Of a DNA stretch of 34,824 nt, positions 30,459-34,824 are shown piece by piece. The stretch is from an uncultured Lachnospiraceae bacterium (lineage in GTDB: Bacteria; Bacillota; Clostridia; Lachnospirales; Lachnospiraceae). Positions within the stretch are counted from its first letter, which is position 1. Every line of letters starts with the position of its first letter. A model generated the notes under the pieces. The model did no database searches. It had not been told where the DNA came from and worked only from the letters and a program-made list of their open reading frames with translations. The position numbers and the translations under genes are program-made. The stretch spans positions 1-34,824 of the forward strand of contig CAJUBR010000027.1 in assembly GCA_910584695.1 (NCBI GenBank). Reading direction: 5' to 3'.

Positions 30459-32081
30459 ATGGCAAAGACAAAATTTTCAATCAATAAAAAGAAATTGGTG
30501 GAGGAACAGGGAGACGGTTACATATTAACAAGAGTACCAAATAGCAAGATGGAGTATTATCTGCTTTTTACTGAGGATGAGGTACTTACAGATGATCAAC
30601 AAACCATAATCTTAGAATGGGATTCCGATAAAGAACTTAACGTGCTGCCACGTGTCAAAGATGAAAAGGCAGAAAGCGGTATCAGAAGACCTAATTTAAA
30701 GGAAGCAATTGCAAAGCAGCAAGATCCAACAGCCGTTATTAAAGTAAAAGCATCAGAACTCTACAAAGAATATTATCATTATGATAAAAATAGGGATCCT
30801 GAACAGAGGGAGAAAGAACGGCGGGAAAGAGATATCAAAAGGCGGGAGGCTTTGGAACGATCTGATAATCCAAAGAAAAACGTACAAAAGGATAACAGAG
30901 AGGATAATCAAAACAGCGGCCAGAATATACAAAAAACGGTCACTAATGAAGAAGCACAAAAACCAGTATCTTCATCCGAGAAGATAGAGCAGCAACGTGC
31001 ACAGATTCAACACTATTCCAAGCAGCAGTTTAAGGAGATATTGAAAGGAAGCAAGCAGCAGGTTAATACAGCACTTTATCGAAACATTAACTTAAACCCA
31101 CAGCAAATGCGAGAATTAAGGCTTGCATTAAAAGCTGGATTGGATGTAAAGCAGTATAACAGTCCGTTTATATCAGCAAAACATATGAAAGAAATCCGCC
31201 TGGGGGCAAAGAAAGGTGTCCGTCTGGACATGCAGAAACTGGATCATTCCCTATACAATTCAGACCAGATTCATGAGTTGCGGTTAGGTTTTGAAAAGAA
31301 ACTTGATGTAAAAAGATATCTGGATCCGGCTTATAATGCTGCACAAATGAAGGAAATCCGTTTAGGGATGCAGGCAGAACTAGATACAGGAAAGTTTGAA
31401 GATCTGCATATGACAGCGGCTCAAATGCATGCTATCCGGCTTCATATGGTAACACAGAAAGCAGAAAATATATTGAAAATAATGTTTGAGGATATTCGTT
31501 TGTTTCTGAATGAAAAAATAGAGAATATAACGGAGCTAATGCGAGCACGCTATCAAAAACGAGGAGCTATGACAACAGAGCAGATTAAAGAGGCACGAAT
31601 GGATGATGCAATAAAAGATACAAAAGAACTCCTAATACAATCGGAATTGCTTCCAGAATCGGCATATGAAAATGAAAGCCTTACAAAAGAAATGAAGCAG
31701 TCGATTAAAGGATGGCAGGAATATCTGGAACAACAGCCGGAGCAGCTCATTGGAGAAACAGAGCGGGAGGTAGCAAAGGAAGCAGCAAAGGAGATATGCG
31801 AAACTGCGGGGGTTGATTTGGAGCAGGCGAAGGAAGAAAAAGTAATAGACATCCAGCAGCAGGAGAAAGGAAAATCAATAGAGCAGGCTGTAGATGAGAT
31901 TATACAGGAACAAGAAGGAGTAAAAGAGGTATGTAAAACCACTGAAACTGGTTTGGAGCAAACGAAGGAGGAAAAGGTAACAAATATTCAGCGGAATAAA
32001 ATAGAGCAGACTTTAGACGAGATTATACAACAGCAGCAGGAGATAGGGATAGTAGAGGAAAGATTTGAAATGGAGATGTAA
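30459..32081 (+). CDS. Element-encoded helical-repeat protein, function unknown
   Basis: A 540-aa soluble protein. Residues 1-110 form an alpha/beta domain of unknown family (YILTRVPNSKMEYYLLFTED). A charged linker follows (111-190). Residues 211-333 hold five helix-turn repeats of about 27 residues with consensus QMxEIRLGxxxxLDVxxY. Residues 445-528 are a two-copy imperfect duplication (LEQAKEEKVIDIQ with LEQTKEEKVTNIQ, each ending in an IEQxxDEII helix). The tail ends EERFEMEM. Related repeats occur in large proteins of clostridial conjugative elements; the role there is unknown. AAAGGAGGAG precedes the ATG. The repeat part suggests a protein- or nucleic-acid-binding scaffold. Confidence 0.7.
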   Translation: MAKTKFSINKKKLVEEQGDGYILTRVPNSKMEYYLLFTEDEVLTDDQQTIILEWDSDKELNVLPRVKDEKAESGIRRPNLKEAIAKQQDPTAVIKVKASELYKEYYHYDKNRDPEQREKERRERDIKRREALERSDNPKKNVQKDNREDNQNSGQNIQKTVTNEEAQKPVSSSEKIEQQRAQIQHYSKQQFKEILKGSKQQVNTALYRNINLNPQQMRELRLALKAGLDVKQYNSPFISAKHMKEIRLGAKKGVRLDMQKLDHSLYNSDQIHELRLGFEKKLDVKRYLDPAYNAAQMKEIRLGMQAELDTGKFEDLHMTAAQMHAIRLHMVTQKAENILKIMFEDIRLFLNEKIENITELMRARYQKRGAMTTEQIKEARMDDAIKDTKELLIQSELLPESAYENESLTKEMKQSIKGWQEYLEQQPEQLIGETEREVAKEAAKEICETAGVDLEQAKEEKVIDIQQQEKGKSIEQAVDEIIQEQEGVKEVCKTTETGLEQTKEEKVTNIQRNKIEQTLDEIIQQQQEIGIVEERFEMEM

Positions 32082-32127
32082 AGAAGAAACATAGGAAATG
32101 ATGCAGTGATAAAAGCCTATGTAGAAC

Positions 32128-32160
32128 AAGCCGGAGCAGGATATACTCCGGCTTATTTAT
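32128..32160 (+). terminator. Strong hairpin between element genes
   Basis: A perfect 9-bp stem AAGCCGGAG (32128-32136) and CTCCGGCTT (32146-32154), with a 9-nt loop, is followed by a mixed A/T tail rather than a pure T run. It ends 20 bp before the next start codon. It may be a partial terminator or an mRNA processing/stability hairpin. Confidence 0.5.
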
Positions 32161-32179
32161 AAGAAAGAAGGTAAAAAAG

Positions 32180-32854
32180 ATGGATAAAGTGGAAGTGTTG
32201 GCAAATAAGAACAGTCCTGCCGGACACCGACTATTTGTAGATTTGGACGGAACCTGTGCTGTATGGCAGCCGGTAGCAGAGGAGCAGCTATTTGAGGAAG
32301 GCTATTACAGAAACCTTCCAGAATATAAAAATGTGGTAGCAGCAGTGAATTATATTGTAGAGAAACATCCGGAGATAGAAGTTTTTGTATTATCTAAATA
32401 TTTTACTAATAGCGAGTATGCCCTAAATGAAAAAGATGAATGGGTGTCTGAGCATTTACCAGGTATTGATACGTCACACCGTGTATTTGTACCCTATGAG
32501 ATGGACAAAAGGGATATGATACCGGACCAGTTGAAAGAGACAGATTATTTACTGGATGATTATACGAAAAATTTTGACAACTGGCAGCCACCCGCAAAAG
32601 GAATCAAACTGCTGAATGGTATCAATCATACGAAGGGAACCTGGCAGGATAACAGGATATCTCTTTTAAGAAATCCGGAGGATTTTGCAGAAAGCCTGGT
32701 ACGGATTATTGAAAAAGGGGAACAGGTTCAGGATAAACCACCGCAGCAAATTGAGAAACCATATGAGGAAAGTCAAAATGAATATTCTAAAGTTATTGAT
32801 GAGATGATGGCACAGACAGAAGTAGAACCGGAGGGACCGGATTTTGAATTATAG
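32180..32854 (+). CDS. HAD-superfamily phosphatase-like protein (5'-nucleotidase-like)
   Basis: A 224-aa protein with HAD motif I DLDGTCAVW (nucleophile Asp21, acid/base Asp23), motif II-like FVLSKYF, a conserved Lys in the DKRDMIPDQLK region, and motif III/IV LLDDYTKNFDNWQ. The pattern resembles the 5'(3')-deoxyribonucleotidase branch seen on clostridial mobile elements. Substrates would be nucleotides or phosphorylated small molecules; this is not shown. The C-terminus (VIDEMMAQTEVEPEGPDFEL) is an add-on beyond the HAD fold and resembles the tails of neighbouring proteins. GAAGG precedes the ATG. It is flanked by hairpins on both sides. Confidence 0.78.
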   Translation: MDKVEVLANKNSPAGHRLFVDLDGTCAVWQPVAEEQLFEEGYYRNLPEYKNVVAAVNYIVEKHPEIEVFVLSKYFTNSEYALNEKDEWVSEHLPGIDTSHRVFVPYEMDKRDMIPDQLKETDYLLDDYTKNFDNWQPPAKGIKLLNGINHTKGTWQDNRISLLRNPEDFAESLVRIIEKGEQVQDKPPQQIEKPYEESQNEYSKVIDEMMAQTEVEPEGPDFEL

Positions 32855-32864
32855 TAAGAGTCAG

Positions 32865-32889
32865 GAACAGAGCAGTCTGTTCTTTTTTT
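32865..32889 (+). terminator. Intrinsic terminator after the HAD gene
   Basis: GAACAGA (32865-32871), loop GCAG and TCTGTTC (32876-32882) are followed by seven T residues (32883-32889), 11 bp after the HAD stop and 27 bp before the next start. Confidence 0.85.
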
Positions 32890-32916
32890 GTGCAGTTTTT
32901 GGAAGGAGGTAATAAA

Positions 32917-34737
32917 ATGGCATATGAACCAAGACGATTTACAGAGGAACAGATAGAGCGTGCTAACCGGGTAGATGTCGTAGATTATGCTAGAAGCATG
33001 GGAATGGAAATTCAAAAAAACGGTAACTGGTATAAAGCAAAGCATAAGATAGGATTGTATTTTCACAGAGGAGGGAATACATGGCATTGGGTAGGAAGGG
33101 ATACTGGAGGAAGAGGAGCAATCAGTTTATGTATGGAATTAGAAAATAAGACATGGGTGGAGGCGGTTAAAACTTTACTGAATGAAGATATGGAGCCAAT
33201 CCGTCATACATCGGATTGGAAACCAGAACCGGAAACACCCAGGGAATTTCATCTTCCCCATCAAAATGATACCTATCGGCATGTATTTGCATATCTGACG
33301 AAAACCAGAGGAATTGATTCAGGGATATTGAAAACAATGGTTGATAAAGGATATATTTATGAGAATACACAAAAAAGCTGTGTTTTTGTTGGACGGGATA
33401 AGGATGGAGTGGCAAAGCATGCTTCGATACGTTCCACTAATACATATAGTGAGGCTTTTAAGCAGGATGTGCCTGGGAGCCAGAAAGCATATTCTTTTTC
33501 AATATCCGGAACATCTGGAACATTGAATGTATTTGAAGCTCCGATTGATGCATTGTCCTATATGACCCTGCAGAAGCTTCATGGTAAACAGATAAATGAT
33601 TCTTACGTTGCATTAGGCGGGGTGACAGATAAAGCGTTAGAACGTTTCTTGGCAGATCATAAGGATATTGAAAAGGTAAGAGTATGTACAGACCATGATG
33701 AAGCAGGAGAAATGGCAGTAGTCAGGATTTATGAAAAATACGGACAGGATTATAAGGTAACCAGACACCGCCCAACAAATAAAGATTTTAATGCAGATTT
33801 AGTTGCCATCCGGCAGAAAGAACGGATGAAACAACAGGAAAAAAGCCAGAGTAAGGAACAGGCAGCATCAAATACAGAACAGAATACAAAGCCTGCAGAA
33901 CAAAAGGCAGAAGAGAATCTATTGGATAATGATACAGCAAAAAAAGATAATCTGGTCAAATTACAAGGTGTTCCGGGCTATCAGAAAGGAACAGCGGCAA
34001 AGGATTTAAAAATAGGAGATAATCTTGTATGGAACGGTGGAGAAACCTCTAAAGTTGTTGGATTTGAACCGAGTGAAACCGGAAAGACAATCTTGTTTCG
34101 GATGAAAAGCAGTCAGGACGGAATTGTCAGGGATAGAAGGATGAAAGCTGATACGCTTGTGGTTGTTCAGGAAAAAGTAGTAGAACAACCTAAGCAGACC
34201 GAGATCTCGGTTAATGCATCGAATGAATTGAGTCAAGAAATACTGATGCAGGCAGGAGTCAGTTCCCGTCTGATTGAATGGTATAAGGCAGAACCGGAGT
34301 TATGTGTATATAAAGATGGTGCCATGCATATAGAAGATTCCTCTCCATGGCTGTTCGTCTGTGATAATCCGGTAGAAGTGTTTGCCTATCAACACAAGGA
34401 GGAACAGGAATATATGAAAACACATTCTGTAAACCGTTTTGAATCCGATTCACATTATATCACCTATAAAAATGCAGACCAGATATCAGCATATATGAAA
34501 GAACATCCCGAGATCTGTGTTATAGGGGTGGCTACAAGCCGGACAGAAGCCGGGGAGCAGGCATTTAAGGAGATTGAAAGCAAACTGGCATCCCATGATA
34601 TTAATGTATGCAGGAGTGCTCCGAAGCTCTGCTCCCATGTAGAAGATATCCAGATGCAGAATAAGGTAAGCAGTGTATTAGAGCAGACGCAGGTGCCGGA
34701 ATTGCAGCCGGATATGGCAGTTGGGATGGAGATGTGA
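32917..34737 (+). CDS. Toprim-domain, primase-like element protein
   Basis: A 606-aa protein. ATG 32917 is chosen because a strong GGAAGGAGG lies upstream; an in-frame GTG at 32890 abuts the terminator T run. Residues 1-95 resemble the DUF3991/CHC2-like N-terminal fold of mobile-element primases (GNWYKAKHKIGLYFHRGGNTWHWVG, TGGRGAISL) but lack zinc-binding cysteines. A Toprim domain spans about 202-290, with Glu207 (VFEAPIDALSY) and Asp259/Asp261 (CTDHDEAGE) as metal ligands. A Gln/Lys/Glu-rich linker (300-350) precedes a small beta domain (about 355-420) and a further ~180 residues of unknown fold. The tail ends VGMEM. It is probably a primase or nickase-like factor for element DNA processing or establishment. 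Confidence 0.8.
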   Translation: MAYEPRRFTEEQIERANRVDVVDYARSMGMEIQKNGNWYKAKHKIGLYFHRGGNTWHWVGRDTGGRGAISLCMELENKTWVEAVKTLLNEDMEPIRHTSDWKPEPETPREFHLPHQNDTYRHVFAYLTKTRGIDSGILKTMVDKGYIYENTQKSCVFVGRDKDGVAKHASIRSTNTYSEAFKQDVPGSQKAYSFSISGTSGTLNVFEAPIDALSYMTLQKLHGKQINDSYVALGGVTDKALERFLADHKDIEKVRVCTDHDEAGEMAVVRIYEKYGQDYKVTRHRPTNKDFNADLVAIRQKERMKQQEKSQSKEQAASNTEQNTKPAEQKAEENLLDNDTAKKDNLVKLQGVPGYQKGTAAKDLKIGDNLVWNGGETSKVVGFEPSETGKTILFRMKSSQDGIVRDRRMKADTLVVVQEKVVEQPKQTEISVNASNELSQEILMQAGVSSRLIEWYKAEPELCVYKDGAMHIEDSSPWLFVCDNPVEVFAYQHKEEQEYMKTHSVNRFESDSHYITYKNADQISAYMKEHPEICVIGVATSRTEAGEQAFKEIESKLASHDINVCRSAPKLCSHVEDIQMQNKVSSVLEQTQVPELQPDMAVGMEM

Positions 34738-34750
34738 AGTACCGAGATAC

Positions 34751-34824
34751 TCCCATAGGGGGTTTCTGTTCAAAAAACCCGTGAGTGCGGAGCACTTAGG
34801 GGCAAGCTTCCTGTTTGTGGATAC
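34751..34824 (+). other. Hairpin-rich intergenic DNA at window end
   Basis: After the Toprim gene come GGGTTT (34760-34765) paired with AAACCC (34775-34780), then AGTGC-GGA-GCACT (34784-34796), then a stretch containing GGCAAGCTTCC that runs off the window. The density of dyads suggests a structured leader or a DNA site such as an origin of transfer; the partner sequences may lie beyond the end. No gene is seen here. Confidence 0.35.

Larger units (their letters stand above)
26331..34824 (+). mobile_element. Left part of an integrative and conjugative element
   Basis: From the point where the amidase gene is broken to the window end, the gene content changes to ParA, ParB, an Mrr-like nuclease, a BlaI-type regulator, ArdA, a helical-repeat protein, HAD and Toprim proteins. 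These are typical of the leading module of Tn1549/CTn-like elements in gut Firmicutes. No integrase, relaxase, VirB4 or VirD4 gene is visible; these would lie to the right. The left boundary is inferred from loss of amidase coding, so it is accurate to perhaps tens of bases. Confidence 0.7.

Overview
The window looks like chromosome of a low-GC anaerobic Firmicute of the Lachnospiraceae/Clostridia type. Support comes from purine-rich AGGAGG-type ribosome sites, a 443-aa non-adenylylated type glutamine synthetase paired with an ANTAR protein, lysine synthesis through DapL, Bce/MacB-like ABC modules, and a conjugative-element front end with the gene set usual in gut clostridia. No rRNA, tRNA or CRISPR array was seen. 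The species cannot be named from the sequence.

Region 1 (1-6557) is housekeeping nitrogen and amino-acid metabolism. A DHH phosphoesterase lies on the minus strand. On the plus strand follow glnA, an ANTAR regulator with a degenerate receiver domain, dapF, dapL and ilvE. Good sigma-A-like promoters precede the DHH gene, glnA and ilvE.

Region 2 (6558-7052) is a 495-bp stretch without a convincing gene but rich in secondary structure. It holds a 144-nt multibranched fold closed by a 16-bp stem, a 78-nt imperfect hairpin, and a third hairpin beside the next gene's ribosome site.

Region 3 (7053-24264) is a 17-kb transport and signalling locus. It encodes two tandem paralogous lipoproteins (N-terminal repeat-rich, probably propeller-like half plus C-terminal solute-binding half), two importer-type permeases with no ATPase of their own, a coiled-coil membrane-fusion adaptor, and a half-size MacB-like protein with an acidic 13-residue tandem repeat tail. 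These are followed by an OmpR-type regulator with a histidine kinase that lacks an extracellular sensor domain. After a terminator and a dyad operator come an 811-aa FtsX-type permease, a LolD/MacB-type ATPase, a membrane-anchored NEW3-like protein and a second MacB-like permease. The two lipoprotein genes carry near-identical promoter/operator boxes. I read the locus as one sensing and export/import module, possibly for envelope-active peptides or glycans; the substrate is unknown.

Region 4 (24342-26375) is host DNA again: an AGCS-family amino-acid:cation symporter and a small XRE regulator (both minus strand), then the promoter, ribosome site and first 14 codons of an N-acetylmuramoyl-L-alanine amidase. 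Its reading frame loses amidase similarity immediately after GHGGY.

Region 5 (about 26331-34824, running off the end) is the left part of what appears to be an integrative and conjugative element inserted in that amidase gene. Hairpins and terminators insulate its left end. Then come parA, parB, a small lipoprotein, a membrane-anchored Mrr-like nuclease, a BlaI-type repressor, ArdA antirestriction, a helical-repeat protein, a HAD phosphatase-like protein and a Toprim/primase-like protein. The most unusual observation is that four otherwise unrelated proteins in this region (ArdA, helical-repeat, HAD, Toprim) end in a related acidic/hydrophobic C-terminal tail, three of them preceded by a similar short helix. 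This suggests a common targeting, interaction or turnover tag.
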